Positions 48,636-60,292 of a stretch of 64,000 nucleotides of DNA are shown one piece after another. The stretch is taken from positions 10,723,460 to 10,787,459 of the forward strand of contig NC_087083.1 of the NCBI RefSeq assembly GCF_026151205.1. Reading direction: 5' to 3'. Every line of letters starts with the position of its first letter. Within the stretch, counting starts at the first letter, position 1. The stretch is from Bolinopsis microptera. Its lineage: Eukaryota > Ctenophora > Tentaculata > Lobata > Bolinopsidae. Made by a program: the position numbers and the translations under genes. Below the pieces are notes generated by a model. It saw nothing but the letters and a program-made list of their open reading frames with translations, did not search any database and was not told the origin of the DNA.

Positions 48636-50628
48636 TAAGCGATAATTTTACATCGGCACATGTTTTTGGGAAATGAAACTGACTTAACTAGCGATCAAAA
48701 CTTTTATTAAGAGAGTGTATTCCCAAAGTTCTGGAGTTTGAATTGCGACCTGTCGTGCTGATTATTTGTACGATTGATAAATAATTACAACTTTATAACA
48801 CAAAATATTTGACATAATACCGAGCTTTCAAATTGAGGCTCCGAATTATCATCATGTTATTTGAACACTTCTTTTGTATAATTCTGTATTTGTTTAATGT
48901 AAAGTTGTATTTGTAATGGATAGCTGAGATATTTGGGTTAGTTGTTGCTACGTGCGGGGCAGTGACACACAATGTCCAAAGTTTTCCCATCAAGAGCACC
49001 CAGCCTCGCTTCTTGACAAATAAGTAGGTGTGTGTCTACGATAAAAGCACCATTTAGTTGTGGTAGTTGCAGAATTTTCCTTATATTTTATGCATTTTAT
49101 GCGAAATTTTGTGATAAAATCATTGTTAGTTTTGTAGAGAGCATCACAGCTCTCTAGAAAACTAACAGTTTACTCCCCACCAAATATTTACAATAAAAAT
49201 CAGAAAAGTTGCCGGAAAGTACAACTGCAGTTATAATCCAAGCTAACCCGTCCAGACAAAACGTGCACTGCCCCCCTCCCCCCCCCCCCCCCCTCGTAGC
49301 AACAGACCCATTTACATCTTGATTAAGAGAAAAGCAGTTATATTTGTAATGTTTTGTTATATTTTTGTATCAAATAATCCTACACGCTGTGTGTTTGGTA
49401 CACTATATTTATTATTACTTACCTGACAACTTATTGTAATTCTTTGTTTTCTCCGACCAGTGAAACGTCTCCTCCAGTGTATTATACGGATACTAATTCA
49501 ACAGCCTGCAACTTAATGCAGCTTTGCAGTAAGATCTGCAGAGAATGTCAGTTTGTGTTTTACAGACATCAGATTAAACCGTTAATGTCAGTTTAAAGTT
49601 AGCTCTGTTCGGGCTAATCCGTTAATTGGACCACGTCCTCTGCAGTAGAGGTAGACTTTACCGTAGAATTTCTACTGTTTACATCATTGGTAACGTAAAG
49701 AGACTTATAGACTGCTGAGTTCTGTAGACAACGAATTATTATGATATTCTCTGCATTATTCTCAAATAACGTAAAACATAATGCTGTGGACGGGTTGGCA
49801 ACGAACAGATGACAACGAGATTGCTTACAGTTATGTGTAATAAGACTTACATGTGGAAACCAACTTATGATAAATTATTGGTTTTCTTTTCCAATTCAGG
49901 TAAATCTGATCGTTAGAAATAGATGCAAATTCCCTACTATGATGAATGATAATGTCATATGATGCACTTTGATACCAGATGAGTCACTCAGTCATTGATC
50001 ACGTGTCACTGATCACGTAACTAAACATAATATTGGTTTATAGTTCCACTTTTCAATCTGTAATCTGAAAGTTTCCTACTTTAATTCTAGACCAGTATCC
50101 TGTCTGTAATATATATATAAACTTCTTTAAGGTCGGACGAATCATTAATCCCGTCACGTGACATGACATAATTTGATCACGTGACATGACGTGGTGCTGA
50201 CAAACCCCCCTCTCTGTCGATCTGTTGAGGTGAACATTGTCTGAAATATCAACTGTTACCTACTACCAAGGTAACATCTTATTCAACAATACGGTGGTAG
50301 TTTCTCATGATCAAGAACGATTTTAAAATTCCAGCCCTGATGACTAAGATCTGCAATCAACGGGACCTCTCAAAATGGTCTAATGAGTATTTAATTGGGC
50401 GGTAATTGATTTAATAGGCCGGTAATTGATTGGGTGCCGTTTGTTAGATTTAGTGTATATCTGTATATATCTTAGCATGGGTTTCTTTACAGCTTGATTT
50501 GAATAATATTCAGTGATTCAGTTAAATGATCGCATAATTGTCTGGTTATATTATATATTATATATATTATGATGTTTCTTTTGGAGAAATCCAGTTTCAA
50601 GAGTGCTCTACCCGGGAGGGGAGCATTG
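48636..50628. other. Intergenic DNA
   Basis: Contains a C-rich run (about 49268-49294). A 44-codon frame after an AG acceptor at about 49461 (containing ETSPPVYYTDTNSTACNL) ends in TAA; it could be an orphan terminal exon but has no partner. CACGTGACATGAC repeats lie near 50155-50190. Nothing else is supported. Confidence 0.4.
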
Positions 50629-50739
50629 TACAATGAAAACAACGATTCTACAAACTCAGAGTTTCATGCAAATGCAATCGACACTGACGATTGCATTTGC
50701 ATGAAACTCTGAGTTTGTAGAATCGTTGTTTTCATTGTA
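50629..50739. repeat. Perfect 52-bp-arm inverted repeat (hairpin, 7-bp loop)
   Basis: Arms 50629-50680 and 50688-50739 appear fully complementary, with loop acactga. Each arm includes the octamer atgcaaat. The transcript would form a long perfect stem. It could be a very recent inverted duplication or a small-RNA precursor; no transposon ends or target duplication are seen. Confidence 0.9.
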
Positions 50740-52085
50740 TTATATATATTATACATATATTATTATAGTATTAGTAGTATGCGTCTAGTTATATAATATA
50801 TATGCTTTAATTGTTGTGTGTATTATGGTACAGAATGATACACTACAGCCATTTATATATATTTGAGTAGCTTGTTCACTGTATTATACTGATCTAAATA
50901 CCAAGCTAAATGCTCAATTAGATTTACCAATATTTTCCCACTACACAGAGAAATCCCAATATAAACATATTATAATCCTAACTTTTTACAATTCTGTCAC
51001 ATTCTGTCATGTTTTGCTGGTTTTCTAAAAGATTTCGCAATTGATTTAGGAATCGTGTAATCGTGTAATGGTGAATAGGATACAAGGATACAAGGATACA
51101 AAAGTGTTAATCACATTTATTGAGTTCACAATAGTGGTAATCCTGAAATACACATTGACATCATGGGCAAGTAATGGTCGCAAAAATTGATGATAGATAT
51201 GGATGTAGTATCTACTTCTTGTAAGATGGTAATGGATATAAATATGACAATGAACAAACCACTCTCATTGTAATGCTGCTCCTATAAGGAAACGTCCGAC
51301 ATTATAATCCAAAGCTATCAATTAGCACTGATTTCATTATATCCACTGTATGTTAATTAGAATGCTATTAATGAGAATTGGTCTGATCGATTGGCGGAAA
51401 CTCCACAGCAATTGTGGAGTTCAGACAAATTACTGAGGAGAATTCTGCTGTCATCAAACATCAGAAGTTAACTAGAAACCCATACCAAAATCAGACTTCA
51501 TCCAGCAGTCCCGTTATTTCTGAGTTTCTGAGTTTCTGGAAATGAAAAAGTTGTTGCTTTCTACATATACGGAACACGCGGTAACAAATGTTCAGAAAAA
51601 GCGTCCTATCGTAATAAAATAAAATTTGCTTCGCGCGCAGCGCACGCACATATAATCGCGGGAGTAGATTCCCGAGATTGCGTTGCCAGCTAGCTAAGAC
51701 TGAAGACATAAGACGTATGGAAGACTAGAGACCGGAGACGGACAATGTTTGAAGCCTGAAGGATAAAGACGAGATCATAATATCAACGGAGAAGTCCTTG
51801 AAAGGGAGCATAATGCGTGGTACAGTCTTAAATCTTGTCACACGTGTGGCAAGACCGTCGGAGTTTTGTCACAAAGCTGAAAGCGAAAGTAATTGGGTTA
51901 AGGAAATGGTTCGGGCTGCATTAAAAATAGTGGGGGTTTTCAGTTTGTAATAAATTATCTGTCTCTGAAGAGTCTTTAAAGACATTAGTCAGCCTTAAAG
52001 TACCACAGCATTTTGGATCTATTCACTATAATTGTAATCATCGGAGACTGTAAAGTGAAGACCAACAAGAAAATGAGTCTCCCAA
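50740..52085. other. Intergenic DNA
   Basis: AT dinucleotide runs follow the hairpin, and a ggatacaa triplicate lies near 51070-51100. The minus frame at 51491-51709 has no motif. Nothing else is supported. Confidence 0.4.
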
Positions 52086-52089
52086 ATAA

Positions 52090-52290
52090 ATATTTAATAT
52101 TCTATGCCCAGAAAGAAAAGCGGCCACGACCTCAAATCCAGAATAGATTGTGGCCTGAGTTTCACACTTCACTCGCTGGATGTGGGCATCGAACTAGCAA
52201 CCTCACGACAAGTAACCCGACCCAACGAGCTGGTCTGGGTCGGCAGGCTGGAGTGAGTGAGCCATTATCCCATGTGATCATGGAACGCTA
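52090..52290 (-). mobile_element. tRNA-derived SINE (candidate)
   Basis: On the minus strand the sequence reads ACCAGCTCGTTGGGTCGGG (A-box-like) and, about 35 bp on, GGTTGCTAGTTCGATGCCC (B-box-like). That is the spacing and order of a tRNA head. It is followed by a non-tRNA body running towards 52090. This is the usual layout of a tRNA-derived SINE. The element is a little over 100 bp upstream of the MCFD2-like ATG. The 3' end and target duplication are not certain. Confidence 0.55.
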
Positions 52291-52410
52291 GCTTTACAAC
52301 CGCACTTTGTATATACACTGTGTATACTATATTTGTCACTGACACCTCCCTTGTCACTTCTGGTTTTTGTTCGAACTGTTACACTTGTGTTGAACGTGTT
52401 TTGTTGTGAC

Positions 52411-53793
52411 ATGTTGTCCGTCCTTGTGCTCTTCGTCTGCTTGTCATGTGTTTTGTCTCACGGAGATCACGAACATCTTGAGAGGTTAGTCAGGGGAACC
52501 AACAGGCAACGTTACGCCACTGTGTCAACCTAGAGCTTTTCATATTATCCACTGAATACGAGATAATTTACACAACCAGCACAGCAGTGAGATGTTGCAC
52601 CGTTGAGATTATGACATGGCACATATGGACAATAAACCGTTGAATGACGATTCTTTAATTATTTAGTACGAATTAACGCACTTATTTACTTGTCACGTAA
52701 TTAATTAGTTCTATTAATAACGACGTCTCCTCAGTAAGGAACACATACTGATGCATCTTAAGGAGACACTAGGGGAATTGACAGACGAAATGAAAGTTAG
52801 TAATATTCAGTAATATTTAGTAATATACAGTAATATTCAGACTTCAGTAATATTCAGTAATATTCAGTAATATTCAGTAATATTCAGTAATATTCAATAA
52901 TGTTCAGTAATATTCAGTAATGTTCAGTAACATTCAACTCTTGAACGAGCCACAATGGTATGTGGGTCATAAATGCGCAACATTCCAGTATCTATCATAA
53001 TTATTCCTCAGAATAAAATGACGGAGGAAGAACAGTTACATTTCCATTGGTTCCGACAACACGACTACGACAATAACAAACACTTGGACGGGCTAGGTCA
53101 GTGAAAAGGTTCAGGAAAGAGTGGGTAAATATGTTGCCCGTAGTTTACCTGGGGACCTAATTTCTCTTCATAAACAGATTGAAGCTGCGGCTTGAGGGTT
53201 TGAAGCTGCGGCGGAATGACAGGCTAAGCGCCGCCTAGTAACCCGTATTAGTAATAGTACAGTGAAAGAGGATGAAAAATTCAGAATTTTGCTGTTTTAG
53301 TAAGTTCAGTATCATGAACCCATACTGATAGTATGGACTATGGTCTATATGTTATGTTATAACGATAGATCGTAAATTATAAAACAAAGAACGGTCCTGA
53401 TCTGACGTAAACGCTTGCTTGTCACGTATTTTGATTGGTAAAAGAAACTAAAATTTCAAAAACTCACCTAAAAACCTTTTTTTCAGAACTTGTACATGCA
53501 ATTTCACATTTTAACGATGGACCAATGGACGAAGCAGCATTGATAGAGGTAAGTGTTTTTAAAGTCAGCGCAAAATTTATTAAGCCCTTCTCCAGATGGA
53601 ATGATTTCTTTTAGCATTAAACAGCATTAGCAGTACAGGTGATTATTACTGATTATTACTGATTATTACTGAATATTACTGAATATTACATAATGTTCAG
53701 GTGATTGATGAGATTCTGCAGGCAGACGATAAAAACAACGACGGACTACTAGATTACATTGAATTCTCTGAAGCTGAGAGACATTTCATTTGA
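52411..53793 (+). CDS. MCFD2: MCFD2-like secreted EF-hand protein
   Basis: MCFD2 is a soluble calcium-binding partner of the ER-Golgi cargo receptor LMAN1 (ERGIC-53) and helps export glycoproteins. Five exons join in phase: 52411-52484, 52735-52795, 53012-53096, 53487-53548 and 53701-53793, all GT-AG, giving 124 residues. A signal peptide (about 1-16, VLVLFVCLSCVLS) is followed by a KEHILMHLKETLG segment matching the family's helix before the EF-hands. EF-hand 1 has its loop at 63-74 (D63, D65, N67, D71, E74) and EF-hand 2 at 104-115 (D104, N106, D108, D112, E115). The spacing and the words HDYDNN and DDKNNDG are those of MCFD2. The length is slightly below the vertebrate protein because the N-terminal region is shorter. 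It is apparently intact. Confidence 0.93.
52492..52522 (+). mobile_element. Remnant of a hAT MITE end next to the first MCFD2 donor
   Basis: caacaggcaacgttacgcca followed by ctg is the right end of the hAT MITE at 10737-11022, here as a 31-bp remnant. It begins only 7 bp inside intron 1 of the MCFD2-like gene. Confidence 0.7.
52797..52937. repeat. 10-bp minisatellite (CAGTAATATT)n in MCFD2 intron 2
   Basis: About 13 copies of cagtaatatt with minor changes, filling most of the 216-bp intron. Confidence 0.9.
53195..53240 (+). repeat. Fragment related to the GC-rich MITE at 12.5 kb
   Basis: ggcggaatgacaggctaagc in intron 3 of the MCFD2-like gene matches the complement of 12565-12590 in the GC-rich element, so both belong to one dispersed family. 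A gaagctgcggc word is also locally duplicated. Confidence 0.45.
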
Positions 53794-54239
53794 TGATGTT
53801 TCAACCTCACATTTGTTGTCGTATTTCGGTGCAGTTGCAATATGTCCTGGGTTTAGTTGTTGTTTTGGGATTTAGGCTGATTGGGTGCCCAATTAAACTG
53901 ATTGGGTGCCCTGTTAAGTTTTTACTGTGTGGGAACTAGGTCTAATTGGGTTCAGCTGTCAGTCACCCGTTTCAACTTATCATCAACAACTGACCACGAG
54001 TGGGATTATCCACCATATCTTGTCCAGAGCTGATATGATTAGCTTTACTTCTAATAATAAATATCAGTAAAGCACTGAAGACAATTGATCAAACGACATC
54101 ATTGGGCACTGTCCTCAGATTTTCAAAATCTCACTTTCATACTGACAGTGACTGTGTTCCGGATGGCAACGAGAAAAGGATTTTTATAATCAAAGAATTA
54201 TTAACCTATATGTAACTGTAAGATCAGTAAAGAATTTTG
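53794..54239. other. 3' flank of the MCFD2-like gene
   Basis: Non-coding. aataataaatatc at about 54053 includes AATAAA, a plausible poly(A) signal for the MCFD2-like transcript. Confidence 0.4.
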
Positions 54240-54322
54240 TTTCATGTTATAGCTGCATTACTTGATTCAATTATAACTGTATTACTTGATCCAGTTATAA
54301 CTGTATTACTTGATCCAGTTAA
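54240..54322. repeat. Three-copy 27-bp repeat
   Basis: Copies of ataactgtattacttgatcc followed by agtt, three in tandem with small changes. Confidence 0.8.
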
Positions 54323-54599
54323 GTTATTAACACATTGAACTTATATAATCATATTTATATTACCACTTCAATTTTACAAATTTGTACTCGATAGACAATT
54401 GACAAAGTTTTACTATCAAAAATACAATTGTATTTATAAAAATGAGTAAGTGATTAATAAATTCCATTTTTGTCTTCTTGAACAGGAAAAAGCAATAAAA
54501 AACGTGCTGCGTCAGGTACAGCAGCACAAGTTCACAGTCAAACAAATATATAACCTTACGTTTACGGAGATACGGTAAAACATAATATATGCAGAATTA

Positions 54600-54715
54600 T
54601 TAACACAAAATGAAGTGAATGAACGCAAAATGAACGTAGAATAAAGTGAATGAACGCAGAATGAATTGTGTATGAATGCAGAATGAAGTGAATGAACGCA
54701 GAATGAACACATAAT
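54600..54715. repeat. Irregular AATGAACGCAGAATGAA repeat
   Basis: Several copies of a 14-24 bp motif (gtgaatgaacgcagaatgaa). It creates overlapping serine/histidine-rich minus frames that are artefacts. Confidence 0.8.
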
Positions 54716-54786
54716 GACGGATAAGTTTCAGGATACAAAATTGACCGCGATTTTCTGATCCATTGCAATCATTTCGACATACTCTT

Positions 54787-55078
54787 ATACACTGTTACAC
54801 ACTGTTACACACTGTTACACACTGTTACACACTGTTACACACTGTTACACACTGTTACACACTGTTACACACTGTTACACACTGTTACACACTGTTACAC
54901 ACTGTTACACACTGTTACACACTGTTACACACTGTTACACACTGTTACACACTGTTACACACTGTTACACACTGTTACACACTGTTACACACTGTTACAC
55001 ACTGTTACACACTGTTACACACTGTTACACACTGTTACACACTGTTACACACTGTTACACACTGTTACACACTGATAC
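54787..55078. repeat. 10-bp minisatellite (ACACTGTTAC)n, about 29 copies
   Basis: Head-to-tail acactgttac units with almost no variation. The 110-codon plus frame across it (HCYTLLHTVT repeats) is an artefact. It lies between the convergent MCFD2-like and four-span genes. Confidence 0.97.
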
Positions 55079-55154
55079 ACACAATTACATACTGAGGTAC
55101 TGTTACAGTGTTACAATTGTAATATCCCATAATGTAGCCTAAATTAATACTGTT

Positions 55155-55200
55155 TCTTTAAACTCTGCGTTTTCCAAAGAGGACCAGAGAAGATAACCAA
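55155..55200 (-). pseudogene. Diverged copy of the C-terminal end of the four-span gene
   Basis: On the minus strand this stretch reads SLVLFGKRRV then stop, next to the real end CLVLFGRRRL then stop at 55285. About 35 bp including the stop has been duplicated. No acceptor places it in phase, so it is probably a relic rather than a used exon. Confidence 0.55.
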
Positions 55201-55284
55201 CAAAAACAAAAAACACGTGATATCCTTATAAGGTCACGTTACAGCGGTGAAACTTCTTAATAAGGGTGTCACGTATTTTCCTGT

Positions 55285-56532
55285 TTACAGTCTGCGTCTT
55301 CCGAAGAGAACCAGACAGTAGAGGAGAAGGGGGACTCCAACAAAGATAGATTGTAGAATTCTCACCCAGTCCATACCTCTACGGCTTTTACTGAAATAAA
55401 AACAAATTTACTGAAATAAAAACAGTCCGGGAAGATTATTTCTTATTAGAAACAAGCGATATATCTTGTTGGTGAGATAGTATATGTAGTAATACATTAG
55501 TAGTAGTAAGGTATACATTATACACTACTATTATTATAGTAGTAATGTTAACCTTACTTAAAACAGTTTCGCAAATGGTCATACGGGTTTTATTAAAACT
55601 TTCTTTAAATAGAACGGATAAAGGAATATAATTCCTTTATCCGCCATTTCTGAAATCTGGGCAATGTATTGGATAACTTCCAGTAGCGCGCGATCGCCTT
55701 ACGGCGGCAATGTATTGGATAACTTACATCACACAGTCTAGAGGGCCTTTGTGAAGACCGAGACCGAGACAAAACGCGATCAACCCTCCTGAAATCAGAT
55801 GAAATTGTTTTAACATTATATACAAGGGGTCTTTATATAGCTCAGGTACTGTTTGCCCGATTGAGGTAATTCATTTTGGTATGGCTTACCATCATCACCT
55901 ATTCGAGGAATATGTTAAATTCAAGAATTTTGGTTCGCATCGGTTTGGCTAGATAAACTTTTAAAATAATGTAACAGCTACAAACCTGCTAGGGAGATGC
56001 CAATGTCTTTACTGTCAAGGTATTTGGAAACGAAAACCACAACGAACATAGCAACGAGGAAGAGCCAAAGAATTAGACCACTACTGTCAGCCCCAGTGCA
56101 CTCGTGTCCTGTAAATATTATGTAAATATTTAGTATATTATATAAATATTTAATATATTATACAAATATTTAATATATTATACAAATATTTAATACATTG
56201 ACATTGTGGTTCTGGATCTAAAAGAAAGTTAAGCCGACAATTTTTTGAGATGCGAAGCTTCTTCTTACTATAAACATCATTGAAATAAACAATCTCTATA
56301 CTTCCCTTGTGTATTCAGTTAAACTTAATGAATCTAGAGTGTATTGTTGTATCTGCAATATTCTCCTATTACCATACTATCACACATCGGTATAACGTTA
56401 AATCAGAAGCAACAAAGAAACTTTATAGTTTTACTAACCGTCAATGTCGAGGATGCGAACGCAGAGAGCATATCCCAGGGTTGACAGAAGGATAAAGATC
56501 TCATCCGGGAGGTAGTATTTGATAGGTTGCAT
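55285..56532 (-). CDS. Unidentified four-span membrane protein (127 residues)
   Basis: Four minus-strand exons join in phase with GT-AG introns: 56532-56439 (ATG at 56532), 56108-55986, 55788-55728 and 55390-55285 (TAA). Predicted spans are about 11-28 (EIFILLSTLGYALCV), 43-59 (LILWLFLVAMFVVVFV), 67-84 (IGISLAGGLIAFCLGLGL) and 102-122 (ILQSIFVGVPLLLYCLVLF). Short loops contain KYLDSKD and IKSRRGMDW. The tail GRRRL is basic and could act as an ER-retrieval or stop-transfer signal. I do not recognise the family. The phase agreement over three introns makes it a real gene. It converges on MCFD2-like, with about 1.5 kb of minisatellite between the stops. Duplicated sequence lies next to exon 3's donor and exon 4's acceptor. 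Confidence 0.75.
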
Positions 56533-59096
56533 ATTTCAGCTGCTTTTGCACGTGCAATAAAGCTAGAATTAAGTGATAATTAATTATGCAATATAACTTA
56601 AAAACTAAAAAATATGTGATAATTAATTATGAATCAGTTAAAGAAAGGTTTGAACCCACCTTATCAAGGAGAAATAATTATAAAGAATAAAACTTGTGTC
56701 AACAATATTTAAATTAATTTCATAATCATTCGATTCATAAAACATAATAACAAAATTAAAATATCTTTATGAAGCTAACAATTGGAGTATTCAAACTGTA
56801 ATAGCAATGTTACACTTCACACTGTCAACCAACATAAGTCATATGTAACACACAGATCGAACAAATTGGTATTGTGAAGCAGCATCCGGCCAGCAGCATA
56901 CACTGCACTTTACAACTACTTGCAATTGGACACAATTTTACTAGCATTAATTACTAGCAATGTCGTTTCATGGGTGCTGTAACTCATAAATAAATATAAA
57001 CATAAATTCATACAAATTAAATGTTTGTACTTTAATACGAAACATGCTAGTTAAGTAGTAATAACTGGTTAAAATACTCTCGTAAGCTTTAAAGGTCCGG
57101 CGAGTTGCAATATGAAAGTTGCACTAACTGACAGGATCAAACACGAGTTTAAAAACGAATCTCGGTCGCCAACAGTTGTTTGTCAACAGCTATTTTCAAA
57201 CACCAGCACCAATTCATCAGAGACATGATAGTTTCAGCAAGAGATAGGAAAGAGTGGAGGGTATTGACAACGTATACCAAAGGCCAGCCATTCGAATGAT
57301 TGAGGAGACCGTTACAAATACAAGTTATTATGGTAACGTGTTGTTATGGTAACGTGTTGTTATGGGAACGTAGTAAATATTTTCCGTCGACGTAAACAAA
57401 ATAGTAATTATTTAACCTACATTGAACAACCGCTGAAAATTTCGTATTTTATTCGTCTCGAGTTTCACTGTCCTCCAACTCGATACACTTTTTCAGCCCC
57501 AAATTATGATATTGTCTCAAGTAAGACTTAAATTCAAGTTTGATAATTACGGCTAATACTGCATTATCTCATCGATGGTGGTGGGGCGGCGGAGGGGTAC
57601 ACGTGCATGCGAAGCCGTACAACAATTTGCTATCAACTGCTAGTGCTATACAAGTACAATTATAAGGAGGCAAAAACGCGGTGAAAACGATAAAATTGAA
57701 AGTAGGAATTTTGTGGAAACAATTGATACGTAGGAAAAATTTAAATTCAAATGTGAAAAATCCGATGAGAAGTAACTTTGGTAATAACTGTATTTTATTA
57801 CTGATTAGTTACGGTATTTATTATAAACTGATAAATAAGTACAATTTACAACAAAATCACAAGTTTGAAACAAAAACGTACCTATCATAAATCTGATTTT
57901 AAGTATTTATCATTATTCAAGCATTAGCTTCAAACAAAACCTTTCCGTTATAAAAAACAGAAAACAACTTTACACAACGGTATTCGACGCAGGCGGTAAA
58001 GACCAGCGTATACAACAAACCTTGTAAGTAGCTGTTAGAAGTTGTGACGTTGTGTCTCTCACTTACTGACTAGTGACTTACTGACAACCACGTTACAGGG
58101 GTTTGGTAAAGCTGGAGTATCTGTATAGTTTCTAGAGGGAGGTAGAGGGGTCTAGAAAATAATGGGAGGGGAGAGCTGCAGAGGGGGTCTAGAAAATAAG
58201 GGGGGAGAGGGGGTCTATATAAGAAGGGGGGAGAGGAGGTCTAGAAACGAAGGGGAGGGGGAGAGGGGGTCTAAAAAAGAAGGGGGAGGGGTCTCAAATA
58301 TCCAATATATGGCTCCTAATCCTCCCTGCGTCCTAAAATAGTGTTTCTCTTGTCTCGAATATGAACGATCGGTAACGAAAGCACACAACACACGATAACC
58401 TATAGTTATTAAAACTTTAGAGCTTTGTCAGTCACAAATGCTACACTCCTTCAAGAGATCACGTGACCACGTGACCAAATAAAGAGATCACGCGATCACT
58501 CATCACCTCTGTGACCTTATCCTATTTTAACAGCAGCACACACGGGATACGTGACATAAGACTTCGTCGATAAAGCCTTTTTAGTGCCCATGTTCCGAGC
58601 TCCCCTTCATAGGAATCAGTTTAAATGTTAAATATGTTATCTCTGTCCGTACCCCCTGACTGCTGGAATACGGATTCCTTGCTTAGACTGAGATCAGCTA
58701 TACTTGGTCTCTTCATATTGGCGGGTTAGTGTACACCTATCAGAGTATCAGCAAAGATAATTCGGGACAGAAATTCAGGAATTGTTAACTCTACTCGTCT
58801 CATTTGACTTCTGATATGAGATTATGTGAATAATGAATATGATTAAGCTGATCACATGTAAAGTTAGTGACAGGAAACTTCTCCCAATTAGATCTACCTT
58901 CCACAAAGTTAACAGTTAATCAAATTCAGAAACGACAAATGACAACTTTTTCCAAGTTACGACCTCCCAAGTATTCAAAAGGGAGAAGGGACCCCCCCAC
59001 CCCAGCTTGATATCATTTCTTCCAAGCATCGGATCATTTCTTTTTAGTTTTTTTGCACACCTAAAAATGATTGAAGAGCTCGTATTATGTACTTAT
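56533..59096. other. Upstream/intergenic DNA
   Basis: Upstream of the four-span gene. Contains ggtaacgtgttgttat repeats (about 57329-57372), a G-rich repeat (listed separately) and a CACGTGAC cluster (about 58460-58500). No supported exon; the frames at 57346-57531 and 57681-57890 have no motif. Confidence 0.4.
58125..58290. repeat. Purine-rich repeat (gggggagagggggtctagaa)n
   Basis: About six irregular copies of a 22-28 bp unit made of G/A runs and gtctaga(a/t). One strand is almost all purine. Confidence 0.85.
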
Positions 59097-59796
59097 ATAT
59101 AGAAAACGGAGTTTCTTAGTGTTTAGTGTACGCTAGTCAAGCTCTAGTCACGAAGCACGAACGGCAGGGCGTACCGTAAGGTAGAAATGAAACGAGTATA
59201 TTAAAATGGATAATTAATTAAAAGGAAAAGTAATACAAAGTGAACGTCAACAGACAAAAACTTCCAAGTGTTCGCTCCAAGCGATTGCCGTGAATATAGA
59301 TCACACTACGTGTCTAGTCACAGAGAATAGTACTCAGTTAAACTGGCTATTGACAATCGAATCCCTTAAAATGATTAAGGGGCAACTAAGAAGTGAGCTC
59401 TCCACTTCCGGCTCTTCGGGTATACTCTCAAAACTCGTCACGCCACACTGCGTGACGGCACAACGCATCTGCTTGTACCACGTGACACGCCGTCTCGCCA
59501 ATGAGCACTCCACTAGCAGTCACGCTGTGGTCGCGAGGACCAACCACAGGCCTGGCTGTAAGTCAGGTGCAAAGTGAGCGGACGGCTCGTTTCACTTTCA
59601 GAGTTCAGACAGTTAGTCTGACAGTAGTTCTGCCAGCCAACCGACTTACACTCAAAATGTGTAACTCCCAAATACGAACATATAAAAACATTGGTTATTA
59701 TATACCCGGAAACACATACTAAATTCTACGTCCCGTAAACGTTATACTAAAACTAAGATATCCTAAAAGATATCTCTAAATACCATATTACAACAT
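59097..59796 (-). repeat. 3' LTR (minus orientation)
   Basis: Identical, as far as I can compare by eye, to 61623-62322 at a constant offset of 2526 bp. Plus-strand frames inside it (59290-59577, 59501-59722) are duplicated exactly in the other LTR and are non-functional. Confidence 0.9.
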
Positions 59797-59993
59797 CTCT
59801 ACCCAAAAATTTTTTTCGAATATTTTAAAACAATAAAATAATCGCCCTTTTCAAAATTTAAATTTCAATGCTCCCACGCATCAAAAGTCCAAAACTTAAA
59901 AATAAGTCAAGTCTCAAAATATAATACACGGCCCTAACCCTGTGCATTAAATTTAAATCATCAAAATCCTTAAGTTAAAACTGAAATTGACTT

Positions 59994-60236
59994 TCACAAA
60001 TCTTTCAAAACCTTCAAATACTTCCCTCTTGCACCAAGCTGTAGAGTCTTTGGTGTTGAGTCTTCATCCTTAGATAGAGATGTATCGGAATCTCTAAAAC
60101 GTCCTTGACAAGCAAACAAAGAAGTCAAAATAAATTCGAAAGTTTCTACGTTTCCGCCACTAAAGCAGCCCTGAACGGTTCGTGTTGCGAGTAAAGATCC
60201 TAATATCCCTATCAGTACTGTTCTGAAAGATAACAC
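59994..60236 (-). other. Short frame downstream of the gag-pol remnant
   Basis: 80 codons with a hydrophobic start (VLIGILGSLLATRTVQG) and a lysine-rich end. It lies between the main ORF and the 3' LTR. It could be a remnant of a third, envelope-like frame or chance; no family signature is seen. Confidence 0.25.
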
Positions 60237-60292
60237 GTGTTATATCATAAGTTAAAACTGGTAGTGGTATACTCTGAATATTACGCAAAGAT

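Noticed and set aside
52180-52260. Functional tRNA gene
   Set aside because: A- and B-box-like words are present, but the acceptor stem and anticodon arm do not close and a non-tRNA body follows, which fits a SINE better.
53198-53240. Small GC-rich block as an MCFD2 exon
   Set aside because: The flanking exons join in phase without it, and it matches the MITE-related repeat at 12.5 kb.
54763-55095. 110-codon plus frame
   Set aside because: Translation of the 10-bp minisatellite.
59290-59722. 95- and 73-codon plus frames (repeated at 61816-62248)
   Set aside because: They lie inside the LTRs and are exactly duplicated with them.
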